A DNA stretch of 64,000 nt from an uncultured Eubacteriales bacterium. Lineage in GTDB: Bacteria > Bacillota_I > Bacilli_A > RF39 > UBA660. The stretch is taken from positions 1-64,000 of the forward strand of contig CAJMAC010000001.1 of NCBI GenBank assembly GCA_905211265.1, given 5' to 3'. The notes below the pieces were generated by a model that had not been told where the DNA came from, searched no databases, and was given only the letters and a program-made list of their open reading frames with translations. This document shows, piece after piece, positions 34,704 to 44,699 of the stretch (position 1 is the first letter of the stretch; every line of letters starts with the position of its first letter). A program made the position numbers and the translations under genes.

Positions 34704-34804
34704 ATAATCAACCTCTTTCTATTTAAATAAATTATAACACATTATTTAGTATTTTTAAATAGATTTTAACAAATTTATGATATACTATATATATGGAGGT
34801 AATC

Positions 34805-35650
34805 ATGAATAATAAAACAATCGTAGCAATGATATATGACTTTGATAAAACACTATGTGATAAAGATATGCAAGAATATTCTTTTATTCCTAATTTAGGA
34901 CTAGATATCAAAGAATTTTGGAATAGAACTACTGAAATTACAATGAATAATAAAATGGATAAAATATTAGCATATATGTATATGATGGTAAATGAATCAA
35001 AGAAAAATCATCAATTTATAACTAAAGAATACTTAAATAGTCTAGGTAAAGATATTAACTTCTTTCCTGGTATTACTTCTTGGTTTACTAGAATCAATGA
35101 ATACGGTAAAAGTCTAGGATTAGAAATAGAACATTATATCGTATCATCAGGCTTAAAAGAAATAATCGAAGGAACAGAAATAGCAAAATACTTTAAAGTA
35201 ATATATGGATGTGAATTCTTATATGATGAGAATAATAATGCAGTATGGCCTAAAATGAGTATTAATTATACTACTAAAACACAATTTATAAGTAGAATTA
35301 ATAAAGGAGTATTGGATATTTGCGAAGATAATGCCTTAAATAAAAAAATGTTATCAGAAAACAGGAGAATATCTACTAGAAATATGATATATTTTGGTGA
35401 TGGATTAACAGACATTCCATCCATGCGAATGATTAGAGAATCAAATGGTTATGCCATCGCAGTATATCAAAATGATGATAAAAAAGTAGTATCTAATCTA
35501 ATCAAAGATAACAGAATTGATTTTTATGCCAAAGCCAATTATGAAGAAAACTCTGATATGGACAAGCTAATCAAAGATGTATTAAATGAAATTGCTATAA
35601 AAAATAAACTTAATAATTTACACAAATCACAAATAAAAGAAGTTGAATAA
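34805..35650 (+). CDS. HAD-superfamily hydrolase
   Basis: From the ATG at 34805 (TGGAGGT upstream) the protein is 281 aa. Motif I is IYDFDKTLCD, motif II is the Ser of YIVSSGLKE, and motif IV is YFGDGLTDIPSMR. The fold is the serine-phosphatase-like HAD type with a helical cap. Substrate unknown. An in-frame ATG at 34793 overlaps the ribosome-binding site. It ends next to the stop of the convergent CarD-like gene. Confidence 0.88.
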   Translation: MNNKTIVAMIYDFDKTLCDKDMQEYSFIPNLGLDIKEFWNRTTEITMNNKMDKILAYMYMMVNESKKNHQFITKEYLNSLGKDINFFPGITSWFTRINEYGKSLGLEIEHYIVSSGLKEIIEGTEIAKYFKVIYGCEFLYDENNNAVWPKMSINYTTKTQFISRINKGVLDICEDNALNKKMLSENRRISTRNMIYFGDGLTDIPSMRMIRESNGYAIAVYQNDDKKVVSNLIKDNRIDFYAKANYEENSDMDKLIKDVLNEIAIKNKLNNLHKSQIKEVE

Positions 35651-36121
35651 CTAACATTCTAACTTCTTTTTAATATACTCTCTTACTTCTTCAATAGTCA
35701 TATTTAAAGCAATAGACATTTCACTATATAAATATTTTTCTGCTAACAAGAAATAATATTCATCCTTATCGCTAATTTTCTTCTTATTATTTAATCTATT
35801 CATATTTCTTAAATAAGTAGTCTTAATAATTCTAATTAAATCTTCATAACTATTATTACTTAATAATTCCTTATATTTACTATCAAGATTCTTATTTAAA
35901 TCATTAATTTCTAAAATATTAGGAATATCATTAACTAAACTATCTATTTTCTCTTTAGAAATAATTCTCTTAATATTTTTATTATCACATGGAATACTTA
36001 TCTTTAAACTATTATCATTAATTGGTTTTAAAACATAATACTTCTTATCCTTAATATTTTTTACTTCTAATATCTTACAAGTCTCATGCATATATACAAC
36101 ATAATCATTAACATTATACAT
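35651..36121 (-). CDS. CarD/CdnL-like transcription regulator
   Basis: The 156-aa protein begins MYNVNDYVVYMHETCKILEV, a CarD/TRCF-type RNA-polymerase-interacting domain with a beta-barrel start (about 1-60). A helical C-terminal region (about 90-155) follows, as in CdnL, which stabilises open promoter complexes. The family call rests on the overall pattern. It is separated by about 110 bases from the spoVE-like gene. Confidence 0.8.
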   Translation of the reverse strand: MYNVNDYVVYMHETCKILEVKNIKDKKYYVLKPINDNSLKISIPCDNKNIKRIISKEKIDSLVNDIPNILEINDLNKNLDSKYKELLSNNSYEDLIRIIKTTYLRNMNRLNNKKKISDKDEYYFLLAEKYLYSEMSIALNMTIEEVREYIKKKLEC

Positions 36122-36229
36122 ATTTACCTCCTAAAAAAGCCATATAACTGATTTTACTCCAAATATATAGCTACACATTACAATATAATTATAACATTTT
36201 TAATTTTTTTTCGTAAGTAAAAAATGCTT

Positions 36230-37315
36230 TTATTTATTAAATTTACTTATATTAAGTAATATTCCCATCGATATTAAAGTAATCATTAAAGAAGAACCAC
36301 CATAAGATAAAAATGGTAATGTAACCCCCGTAACAGGAATTAATCCCACTACTACCATTAAATTAAGTAATGCTTGAAAAGCAAGAGAAAATATTATACC
36401 AAAAGATAAATATTTACCAAATAATTCCTCACAATTAATACTTATTTTAATTCCTTGATATATTATCATTACAAATAAACTTGCTACAATTAATATACCC
36501 ATAAATCCAAATTCTTCACTTATTATAGAAAAGATAAAATCAGTCTGAGGTTCAGGTAAATAAAAATGTTTTTGAATAGAATTACCTAATCCTAACCCTA
36601 ATAATCCTCCTGGACCAATCGCATACATTGATTGAATTATTTGAAACCCACTACCTAGTGGATCTGACCAAGGATTTAAAAAAGATAAAATTCTTTGCAT
36701 TCTATAAGGTGCAACAATTATTAATCCCACTACTCCAATTAATCCAAGTATACCTATTTTAACAAAGAAATTCATTTTAACACCACTAACAAAAAATAAT
36801 ACAATAATACTAACTACAATAATTACACCTGTTCCAAAATCAGGTTGCAACATAATAAGCCCAAATACTAAAAACAATATAATTAAAATAGGAAATACTC
36901 CTTTTTTAATATCCTTAACTACTCTTTTATTTCTTTCTAGATATTTAGATACAAATATAATTAATCCTAGTTTAGTAAATTCACTAGGTTGAATACCAAA
37001 TCCTCCAATACCAAACCAACTCCTAGAACCATTTCTAATAGTACCTATCCCTGGAATTAATACCAAAACAAGTAAACTTAAACATACAATAAATATAGTA
37101 TTAGAATATTTTTTATATTTATGATAATCAACATTTGAAGTTATAAACATAAGAATATATCCAATTATTAAAAATATAGCCTGTGATTTTAAAAATTTAT
37201 ATGAATCATCAAACTTATATTCAGCCCATACATAACTAGAAGAATATATCATTAAAAGCCCAAATAAACTAATAACAATTACACTTATAAGTAATAGCAA
37301 ATTAGACTTTTTCAT
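36230..37315 (-). CDS. spoVE: SEDS-family peptidoglycan polymerase (SpoVE/FtsW-like)
   Basis: The 361-aa protein has ~10 membrane segments with the SEDS landmarks IYSSSYVWAEYKF, DYHKYKKYS, IQPSEFTKLGLIIF, LQPDFGTGVIIVVSI and LPEPQTDFIFSIISEEFG, ending in LPFLSYGGSSLMITLI. It polymerises lipid II with a class B PBP partner. It lies downstream of mraY and a SpoVD-like PBP, the Bacillus order spoVD-mraY-spoVE. FtsW, SpoVE and RodA cannot be separated by eye; context favours SpoVE/FtsW. Confidence 0.88.
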   Translation of the reverse strand: MKKSNLLLLISVIVISLFGLLMIYSSSYVWAEYKFDDSYKFLKSQAIFLIIGYILMFITSNVDYHKYKKYSNTIFIVCLSLLVLVLIPGIGTIRNGSRSWFGIGGFGIQPSEFTKLGLIIFVSKYLERNKRVVKDIKKGVFPILIILFLVFGLIMLQPDFGTGVIIVVSIIVLFFVSGVKMNFFVKIGILGLIGVVGLIIVAPYRMQRILSFLNPWSDPLGSGFQIIQSMYAIGPGGLLGLGLGNSIQKHFYLPEPQTDFIFSIISEEFGFMGILIVASLFVMIIYQGIKISINCEELFGKYLSFGIIFSLAFQALLNLMVVVGLIPVTGVTLPFLSYGGSSLMITLISMGILLNISKFNK

Positions 37316-37453
37316 AATATCACCTATTTAATTATATGTTAAAAGTATATAAAAATAAGTACTATTTTACAAGTACTCAAAAGAATTGCATTTAGATTTA
37401 AATCATTTAGAAGATTCAAAGTTAGAATTATTATATGTAAAAATCTATTACAC

Positions 37454-37488
37454 TTGAAAAAAGCCAGTGCCTTTTAAGCACTAGCTTT
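37454..37488 (-). terminator. Intrinsic terminator downstream of mraY
   Basis: On the minus strand an 11-bp stem (37478-37488 with 37460-37470, one wobble) with a T run after it. It separates mraY from the spoVE-like gene, so the latter probably has its own promoter within 37316-37453. Confidence 0.75.
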
Positions 37489-37551
37489 ATCAAATTTCTT
37501 TATCAAAATTTTTGGTCACACCCACTATTTGACAAAGAACCATTTATTTCT

Positions 37552-38544
37552 TTATAACCAAACTCCATATATTAAAGCAAGTAATCCTAAAATTAAACCT
37601 ACTATCCAAAATAATTTTACAATATCATTTTCCTGCCAACCAAGTCTTTCAAAATGATGATGTATTGGAGTCATTAAAAATACTCTTCTTTTTAATACAA
37701 CAACTGAAAATATTTGAATAATAACACTAAGAGTTTCAATAACAAATACTCCCCCAATTACTGCAAGTGATATTTCATGGGCAGTTAATATTGCTATTGT
37801 TGCAAGTGTTGCTCCTAAAGTTAAACTACCAGTATCTCCCATAAATACTTTTGCTGGATGTGTATTATAAACTAGAAATCCTAATACTGAACCTACTAAT
37901 ATAAAACAAAATATACCTAAGTCCTTATAACCTTCAATCCACCAACTGCCCCACGCAATAAGTCCAAAAGCAAGGAAGGCAATTACAGAAAGTCCTCCAG
38001 CAAGTCCATCTAATCCATCAGTTAAATTAACAGCATTAGAACTTCCTACTAAAAGAAATAATATAAAGACACCATAAAACCATTTTAAATTTAAACTAAT
38101 ACCAAGTAAACTTATTCTAAGATAAGAATCTGCTTCAGTAAACTGACTATATAATACATAGAAAACTAATGCTACAATAAATTGTAAAAATAATTTTTGC
38201 CATTGTGTTAAACCTTTATTAGTTTTTCTTTTTATACTTAAATAATCATCTAAAAATCCTATAAATCCATAACTTACAAATACAAATAATACTATCATTA
38301 AATTAACTGAATATTCAATTTTATTAGTAAATAGTAAAAATAGTGTTGTAAGTAAAGTTGGAATTATAAAGATTATTCCTCCCATTGTAGGAGTACCTGC
38401 TTTTGACTTATGCGCTTCAACATATACATTAATATTTTGACCTAATTTAATCTTCTTTAAAAAAGGTATTACAATTAATCCAAAAAATGTTGCAGCAATA
38501 AAACCAATCATTAAGGCAAATAACGACTTAGTTAATGTTAACAT
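37552..38544 (-). CDS. mraY: Phospho-N-acetylmuramoyl-pentapeptide transferase
   Basis: The 330-aa, ~10-helix membrane enzyme makes lipid I from UDP-MurNAc-pentapeptide and undecaprenyl phosphate. Signatures are SKAGTPTMGGI, the Asp-rich GFLDDYLSIKRK, NAVNLTDGLDGLAGG, HPAKVFMGDTGSLTLG and the HIS motif PIHHHFE. Length is normal. GGAAGTG precedes the ATG. It lies 88 bases after the PBP gene. murD and murE are absent from this stretch. Confidence 0.96.
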   Translation of the reverse strand: MLTLTKSLFALMIGFIAATFFGLIVIPFLKKIKLGQNINVYVEAHKSKAGTPTMGGIIFIIPTLLTTLFLLFTNKIEYSVNLMIVLFVFVSYGFIGFLDDYLSIKRKTNKGLTQWQKLFLQFIVALVFYVLYSQFTEADSYLRISLLGISLNLKWFYGVFILFLLVGSSNAVNLTDGLDGLAGGLSVIAFLAFGLIAWGSWWIEGYKDLGIFCFILVGSVLGFLVYNTHPAKVFMGDTGSLTLGATLATIAILTAHEISLAVIGGVFVIETLSVIIQIFSVVVLKRRVFLMTPIHHHFERLGWQENDIVKLFWIVGLILGLLALIYGVWL

Positions 38545-38632
38545 TATAACACTTCCTTTTTCCTATATAATATTATAGCATAAATATAGCAATTTATTTT
38601 TAACAAAAAATATACTTTACACTTATTTGTCA

Positions 38633-40543
38633 TTAGTTATCAGATAAAAGTAATCTAACAACACTATTTTCCGAAACTCTACTACCTACACTTGGTGATT
38701 GTGATAAAACAATATTTCCTGTTCCAGTGTATTCTATTTGAAAGTTTTTTAATTCTTTTTTAGCATCACTTACAGTTTTACCTACTACATTAGGAACAGT
38801 ATAATATTTTGTATCATACCATTGATATTTTTTAGGAATTGTATCTAAACTAGGACTAATATTAAGTGCACTAATTGCATCAGTTAAAATATTTTTAGCT
38901 ATTGGTGCTGCTATTGTTCCACCATATTGAGTAACACCCTTAGGATTATCAATTGCAACATAAGCAATTACTTTTGGATTATCCGCAGGTAAAAATCCTA
39001 CAAAAGATAAAATATAATTACCTACCATATAACTACCTTTATTAACTTTTTGTGCTGTTCCTGTTTTTCCTCCTACTCTATAATTTTCAATATAAGCATT
39101 TCTTCCTGTTCCAAGTGCTACAACACTTTCTAAGGCATATCTTACTTGTTCACTTGCTTCCTCACTTATAACTTTTCTAACAAATGTAGGTTTATGTTCT
39201 TCGATTATTTCTCCTGTTTCATGTTCAGTAATTCTTTTTACTATATATGGTCTATATAGTGTTCCTCCGTTAATTGCTGCACTTACCGCAGTTATTTGTT
39301 GTATTGCAGTTACACTTACTCCTTGGCCAAAAGCAGTAGTAGCAAGTTCAACTGGACCTACTTTATCTAAATTAAATAAGATACCTGAGGCTTCACCATT
39401 TAAATCTATTCCTGTTTTTTTACCAAATCCAAAATTATTAATATATTCAAATAATTTTTCTTTACCTAATCTATTTCCTAATTCTACAAATCCAGGATTG
39501 CAAGAGTTTTGAACTACTTCAAGAAAAGTTTGTGCACCATGTCCTCCTCTTTTCCAACATTTTATTCTTGCACCATCAACATTAACACTACCTGAATCAT
39601 AAAAAGTATCTTTAACTAAATCTACTGTTTTTTCATTAACTGATGTAGCAAGAGTAACAATTTTAAAAGTTGAACCAGGTTCATAACTAGCCCATATAGC
39701 ATAATTTCTATTAAGTTCTTCAGTAGTATAATCTTGATAATGATTTGGATTAAAATTAGGTCTTGAACTCATCGCAAGTATTTCACCACTATTTGGATCC
39801 ATTACAATACTCCATGCCCCATCAGCATTATATTTAGTCATTGCGTTATCTAGTTCTCTTTCAACTGCAGCTTGTATTTCATAATTTACAGTTAAATATA
39901 TATCCATACCATCTTCCGGTTCAACATATACTTCACTTCTTTCTAATCTATTTCCCTTAGCATCAGAAAAATATTGTATTGCACCACTTGCACCAGTTAA
40001 ATAAGTATCATATTGTAACTCTAATCCACTTAATCCTTGATTATCTATTCCAACAAATCCTAAAATATGACTCATTAAATTATTATATGGATAATATCTC
40101 TTACTTTCCTTAACTAAATAAACACCATCATAATTTAAAGAATTAATTTTATCTGCTATTTCATAAGATAATCTTCTACCTTCTGGATGTACTCTTTCTA
40201 TTGAAGACTTTTTATATAAATGTTCTTCAATTACTTTTTTATCTACATTTAATATATTAGCAATATCAGTAGCAACTTTGTCTTTATCCTTTACTTGATT
40301 AGGAATAAATACTAAACTAACTGTAGTTAAATTATCTGCAATCACTGTGCCATCATTTGTATATATTCTTCCTCTATCTGGTTCAATAGGTAAATTTCTA
40401 CTCCACAAACTACTTGCTAAATTACTAAGTTTATTATAGTCAATAACTTGAATGTAAAATACTTTACCAATAATAATAATAAAACATAATATAACTATCA
40501 ATAATACTATTCTTTCTCTTTTATGAATATTTTTAAAAAACAT
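38633..40543 (-). CDS. spoVD: Class B penicillin-binding protein with PASTA domain (SpoVD/PBP2B-like)
   Basis: The 636-aa protein has an N-terminal membrane helix (about 12-32), the class B pedestal domain, and a transpeptidase domain with S291-TFK, SCN (347-349) and KTGT (493-496). One C-terminal PASTA domain (about 575-636) is present. SpoVD (646 aa) and PBP2B are the closest types. It cross-links septal or cortex peptidoglycan with the SEDS partner encoded downstream. The active-site motifs are intact. Confidence 0.92.
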   Translation of the reverse strand: MFFKNIHKRERIVLLIVILCFIIIIGKVFYIQVIDYNKLSNLASSLWSRNLPIEPDRGRIYTNDGTVIADNLTTVSLVFIPNQVKDKDKVATDIANILNVDKKVIEEHLYKKSSIERVHPEGRRLSYEIADKINSLNYDGVYLVKESKRYYPYNNLMSHILGFVGIDNQGLSGLELQYDTYLTGASGAIQYFSDAKGNRLERSEVYVEPEDGMDIYLTVNYEIQAAVERELDNAMTKYNADGAWSIVMDPNSGEILAMSSRPNFNPNHYQDYTTEELNRNYAIWASYEPGSTFKIVTLATSVNEKTVDLVKDTFYDSGSVNVDGARIKCWKRGGHGAQTFLEVVQNSCNPGFVELGNRLGKEKLFEYINNFGFGKKTGIDLNGEASGILFNLDKVGPVELATTAFGQGVSVTAIQQITAVSAAINGGTLYRPYIVKRITEHETGEIIEEHKPTFVRKVISEEASEQVRYALESVVALGTGRNAYIENYRVGGKTGTAQKVNKGSYMVGNYILSFVGFLPADNPKVIAYVAIDNPKGVTQYGGTIAAPIAKNILTDAISALNISPSLDTIPKKYQWYDTKYYTVPNVVGKTVSDAKKELKNFQIEYTGTGNIVLSQSPSVGSRVSENSVVRLLLSDN

Positions 40544-40574
40544 AAGTATCTCCCTTATTAATACTTATGCTGTT

Positions 40575-40688
40575 AATTTTAAAATATAATAATTTTATTG
40601 TACTGCAAGAAAATATTTTGTTACAATTTTACTTATTTTTTTGCAACATTTTATAAAACTTATATTTATCAATTTTAAAATATAATAA
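40575..40688. repeat. Pair of identical 18-base direct repeats between divergent genes
   Basis: AATTTTAAAATATAATAA occurs at 40575-40592 and again at 40671-40688, between the PBP and PAP2 genes. In AT-rich DNA this may be promoter-associated or accidental. Confidence 0.4.
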
Positions 40689-40738
40689 AGTTATAGAAAT
40701 AAATCATAAAATATAGTATAATTATTAAAGGTGGTACA

Positions 40739-41371
40739 ATGAAAAAATTTATTAAAGAAAACAAATTATTTATAAAGTCAATTATAATTACTTTACTATT
40801 ACAAGCAATAAATTACTTTTTAATAGGTAATTTAGTTAGTGATTATAAAATATTAGAAACAAATATAAACTTTCCTTTAATTAAATGGTTCATATATATT
40901 TATAATAGTTGGTATCCATTTGTAATATTAACTAGTTATTTAATATATAAAAATAATGTAGATTTATACAAGAAATTAATATTTACAATGTTACTTAGTT
41001 TTTTACTTGCAGATTTAACTTTTATTATTTTTCCAACTGGAGTAATTAGACCAGAGTTTCCTACATTAACAATAACAGATTTTGTAATAAATACAACATA
41101 TTATTTAGATAATCCACCAATTAATTGCTTACCTTCATTACATGCATTAGTATGTTATTTATTAATATATTATATTAGTAAAACAAAATATAAAACTATA
41201 TCAAAAATATCTATAATAATTTATTTAATCTTAATTATATTATCTACTTTATTTACACATCAACATATATTAATAGATTTAATATTTGCATTAATTTATT
41301 TAATAATTGCTATGATAATAATTAAATTATTATATCCAAAATTAAAAGAAACACTTAAATTTATATTTTAA
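40739..41371 (+). CDS. PAP2-family membrane protein
   Basis: The 210-aa protein has six membrane segments and a PAP2-type active site, NCLPSLHALVC followed later by THQHILIDLIFALI, giving the two catalytic His and an Asp. The first PAP2 motif (KxxxxxxRP) is only loosely seen around GVIRPEFP. Members dephosphorylate or transfer phosphate of lipid phosphates, including undecaprenyl diphosphate, or make inositol lipids. The terminator overlaps its stop. Confidence 0.8.
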   Translation: MKKFIKENKLFIKSIIITLLLQAINYFLIGNLVSDYKILETNINFPLIKWFIYIYNSWYPFVILTSYLIYKNNVDLYKKLIFTMLLSFLLADLTFIIFPTGVIRPEFPTLTITDFVINTTYYLDNPPINCLPSLHALVCYLLIYYISKTKYKTISKISIIIYLILIILSTLFTHQHILIDLIFALIYLIIAMIIIKLLYPKLKETLKFIF

Positions 41372-41384
41372 ATGTTTCTTTTTT
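41344..41384. terminator. Bidirectional terminator between the PAP2 and ABC permease genes
   Basis: AAAAGAAACA (41344-41353) and TGTTTCTTTT (41373-41382) form a 10-bp stem with a long AT loop that contains the plus-strand stop codon (41369-41371). The tail is T-rich. Confidence 0.7.
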
Positions 41385-41385
41385 A

Positions 41386-43935
41386 TTAAATATTTTCTTC
41401 TCTAATGGCATCAAGTATATTATCTTTTTTAACTTTCTTAGTTGCATACATCATTGAAATAGCTACAATAACAAATATACCAATTATTGCTAATATTATA
41501 CTTTTCCAAGGAATTAAAATATGTTCAAATTCCACAGTATTCTTCATTGCTAAATGTATTAAATAAATTATTCCAAAAGATACAGGAAGTGCATAGAATA
41601 ATGATTTAATACCAAAGAATAAACTTTCAAATCTAAGCATTTTATTAAATCCACTAGGTGTAAGCCCAATACTTCTTAAAACTGCAAATTCTTTTCTTCT
41701 CAAAGCAATACTTGTATTAATAGTATTAAATACACTTGTTACTCCAATTAAAGTAACCAAAGTAATAAAGCCATATACTAATATTTTAATAACTAATACT
41801 AAATTATATATATCTTTTAATTGTTCATGAATATTTGTATAATATATTCCATTTAGTTTATTATCTTTATCATAATTTTTTACAAGATTATCTAATTCAT
41901 TATAACTTGGTGCTTTAATATATGTAGTATAATAAACAGGCTTAATAACATTATCAACTTTATAAGTATCTATCATATCTTCACTTATAATAATTACTGG
42001 TGAAGCATTATATTCTACTAATTCTACTCCTACAAAAGATTCATTAGTAACATAATATTTATCTATATTAGAAAAACATTCCCTTTTAATTTCATCTGAA
42101 TCTTCTTCAAAATCAGTATCACAAATACTTATATTTGTAACTTTATTATTATATCTATCTAAATTATAACTTTTTCTTGTATTTTTAGTATATACTATAT
42201 TACTATAACCATTATATAAAATTGGTAATTTTTCTGTTTTACCTATTTTCTTTAAATAATTATTATAACTATTATTATCAAATACTATAATATTAATATT
42301 ATCTTGAATACCATAATCATTATCTTTTAAAAATTCTTTATATTTATCTGAATAAATATTAGATAAATCACTATCTGTATACAGTATAATACTTCTAAAA
42401 CTTGTATAGTCTTTAACTTCATTATGATTAATAATACTATTAACTATTTCTTTATCTGCATTTGAAGAATAAACTAACATAATATCTAAATCAGGTACAT
42501 TAACATAATCAGTTGTACTATTAACAATATATTCCATATATGCTGAAGATGATATAAATAATACTACACTTATAAATAATGAAACAACAGTAATACGATA
42601 TTTCTTTTTATTTCTTTTCATATTTTTATAAGCAATATCTCCTTCAACACCAAATAATTTTCTTATTATTTTAGGACTTCTTACTTTTTTACCTTTTATT
42701 TTTATATCATCATTTAATCTAATTGCTTCAATTGGAGATATCTTACTAGCTTTTTTTGCAGGTATAATTGCACTTATAAATATTGTTACTAACATAAATA
42801 TTATTGGTATTATTATAAATAATGGATATGTTACTAATTTAAAATTCATATTTATTGTATTTTTTAATAAATTATCCATAATTGCTACTACTACACCAAT
42901 ACCTATATAAGAACATATTATACCAATAGGTATACCTATTATACTAACAATAAATGCTTCATATAAAACAGTATGTCTTATTTGACTTTTAGTAGCACCT
43001 ATACTACTCATAAGACCAAATTGTTTCTTTCTTTCCATAACGGATATAGCAAATGAATTATAAATAACAATAACACAAGCAACACTTACTAATCCTAACA
43101 TAATAGCAAGCATACCAGACATACTACTTAACATATTTGCATATTTACTTGTACCATATAAGGATAATAAACTATCATTATATGATACTCTATCATAATA
43201 TTCATTTGATTCATAAACAATACCAAGTGAAGTAACTAAACCTTTACTTAATTCAAATGTTTTATTAGGCTTTTTAAAAGTAATAAATACTTCCATATCA
43301 TGAGTATCTTCTAAAGTATAAATAAAACATCCAGGTTCACTATCCTCATAGTAATCTTTTTTTATTATACCTACTACTTGATAAGTCTTCTTTATAGGAT
43401 TATTAATATATTCTCCATCATAATAAAGATCATTTTGTACTACTTTTTCACCTTCAAAATATCTATCTCCTACATTAATAGTAATACTATTTCCAACATT
43501 TAATATATCAGAATATTTTTCAGATAAATAACTAGGCACAACAATTTCATTATTATTTTTAGGTAATCTTCCCGTGGTTAACTCTAAATGTTTACTATAA
43601 TTATCATTAATACCAAATATTTTATAATAATTATTACTTCCATTTACTTCTTCATTGATTAATGCATAACCAATATATGATCTAGTAATATACTTATCAA
43701 TATCAAGATTATTTTTTATCATATCTATATTATTACTATTTACATCATTTATTCTAACATTGTAATCGCCATTACTTAAAATAATTTCTTCAATTAACGC
43801 TTCCCTAAAAGTAGATAGTAATAATCCAATACCTACCATTAATGCTGTAGATAAAATTATTCCTATTATAGTTACTATTGTTCTTTTTTTGTTCATTTTT
43901 AAATGTTTAATAGTAAGTTTATTTAAGATATTCAT
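41386..43935 (-). CDS. FtsX/MacB-type ABC transporter permease
   Basis: The 849-aa protein has an N-terminal helix, a ~200-residue extracytoplasmic MacB-like domain, an FtsX core of three helices (about 265-410), a second extracytoplasmic domain (~480-680), and a second FtsX core (~715-845). This duplicated layout matches transporters of the bacitracin/lantibiotic or cell-envelope stress type. The ATPase gene is two bases upstream, and the kinase and regulator genes precede it. The substrate is unknown; a peptide or lipid is likely. Confidence 0.9.
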   Translation of the reverse strand: MNILNKLTIKHLKMNKKRTIVTIIGIILSTALMVGIGLLLSTFREALIEEIILSNGDYNVRINDVNSNNIDMIKNNLDIDKYITRSYIGYALINEEVNGSNNYYKIFGINDNYSKHLELTTGRLPKNNNEIVVPSYLSEKYSDILNVGNSITINVGDRYFEGEKVVQNDLYYDGEYINNPIKKTYQVVGIIKKDYYEDSEPGCFIYTLEDTHDMEVFITFKKPNKTFELSKGLVTSLGIVYESNEYYDRVSYNDSLLSLYGTSKYANMLSSMSGMLAIMLGLVSVACVIVIYNSFAISVMERKKQFGLMSSIGATKSQIRHTVLYEAFIVSIIGIPIGIICSYIGIGVVVAIMDNLLKNTINMNFKLVTYPLFIIIPIIFMLVTIFISAIIPAKKASKISPIEAIRLNDDIKIKGKKVRSPKIIRKLFGVEGDIAYKNMKRNKKKYRITVVSLFISVVLFISSSAYMEYIVNSTTDYVNVPDLDIMLVYSSNADKEIVNSIINHNEVKDYTSFRSIILYTDSDLSNIYSDKYKEFLKDNDYGIQDNINIIVFDNNSYNNYLKKIGKTEKLPILYNGYSNIVYTKNTRKSYNLDRYNNKVTNISICDTDFEEDSDEIKRECFSNIDKYYVTNESFVGVELVEYNASPVIIISEDMIDTYKVDNVIKPVYYTTYIKAPSYNELDNLVKNYDKDNKLNGIYYTNIHEQLKDIYNLVLVIKILVYGFITLVTLIGVTSVFNTINTSIALRRKEFAVLRSIGLTPSGFNKMLRFESLFFGIKSLFYALPVSFGIIYLIHLAMKNTVEFEHILIPWKSIILAIIGIFVIVAISMMYATKKVKKDNILDAIREENI

Positions 43936-43937
43936 AA

Positions 43938-44618
43938 TTATCTTACCCTCTCATCACTAACTATTTTTCCGTCATCAATAGTAATAATTCTATCAGCATT
44001 AAGTGCTAATTCATGATCATGAGTAATCATTATAATAGTTTGTTTATATTTCTTGTTAGATAATTTTAGTAATTCAATAATATCCTTACTTGCTTTACTA
44101 TCTAAGTTTCCTGTTGGCTCATCTGCTAAAAGTAGGGCAGGTCTATTCATTAATGCTCTACCTATTGAAACTCTTTGTTGTTGTCCTCCAGATAATTCAT
44201 TAGGTAAATGATTTACTCTATTAGATAATCCTAATGTTTCAATAAGTTCTTTTAAATATGTTTCATCTGGTTTTTTACCATCTAATAAAATAGGCAATGT
44301 CATATTTTCTTTTACATTAAGTATTGGTATTAAATTATAAAATTGATAAATAAGTCCTACTTGCCTTCTTCTAAATATTGCCAAATTAGTTTCATTAAGA
44401 TTATAAATATCTTCCCCATCAATAATAATTTTTCCACTAGTAGGTTTATCTACTCCACCAAGTAAATGAAGTAATGTACTTTTACCAGAACCTGAAGCCC
44501 CTACTACTGCAACAAATTCTCCTTTTTCTACACTAAAACTTACATCATCTAGTGCTTTTACTAAGGTATTACCTTTACCATAGTTCTTTTTTAAATGTTC
44601 AACTTTAAGTATTTCCAT
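43938..44618 (-). CDS. ABC transporter ATPase (MacB/LolD/BceA type)
   Basis: The 226-aa protein has Walker A VGASGSGKST, Q-loop YQFYNLIP, signature LSGGQQQRVSIGRAL, Walker B LLLADEPTGNL and H-loop MITHDHE. The type matches the peptide-exporting or lipoprotein-extracting subfamily. GAAAGGAAG precedes the ATG. It is coupled with the permease gene downstream. Confidence 0.95.
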   Translation of the reverse strand: MEILKVEHLKKNYGKGNTLVKALDDVSFSVEKGEFVAVVGASGSGKSTLLHLLGGVDKPTSGKIIIDGEDIYNLNETNLAIFRRRQVGLIYQFYNLIPILNVKENMTLPILLDGKKPDETYLKELIETLGLSNRVNHLPNELSGGQQQRVSIGRALMNRPALLLADEPTGNLDSKASKDIIELLKLSNKKYKQTIIMITHDHELALNADRIITIDDGKIVSDERVR

Positions 44619-44699
44619 AATTTTCTTCCTTTCAATAAATAATTATATAATATCAATATGACTATAAAGTGAATTTTAAGTGACAATTTAGTCACATAA

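Noticed and set aside
37316..37551. murD remnant between mraY and the SEDS gene
   Set aside because: No frame resembling MurD; only a terminator hairpin and AT-rich DNA were found.
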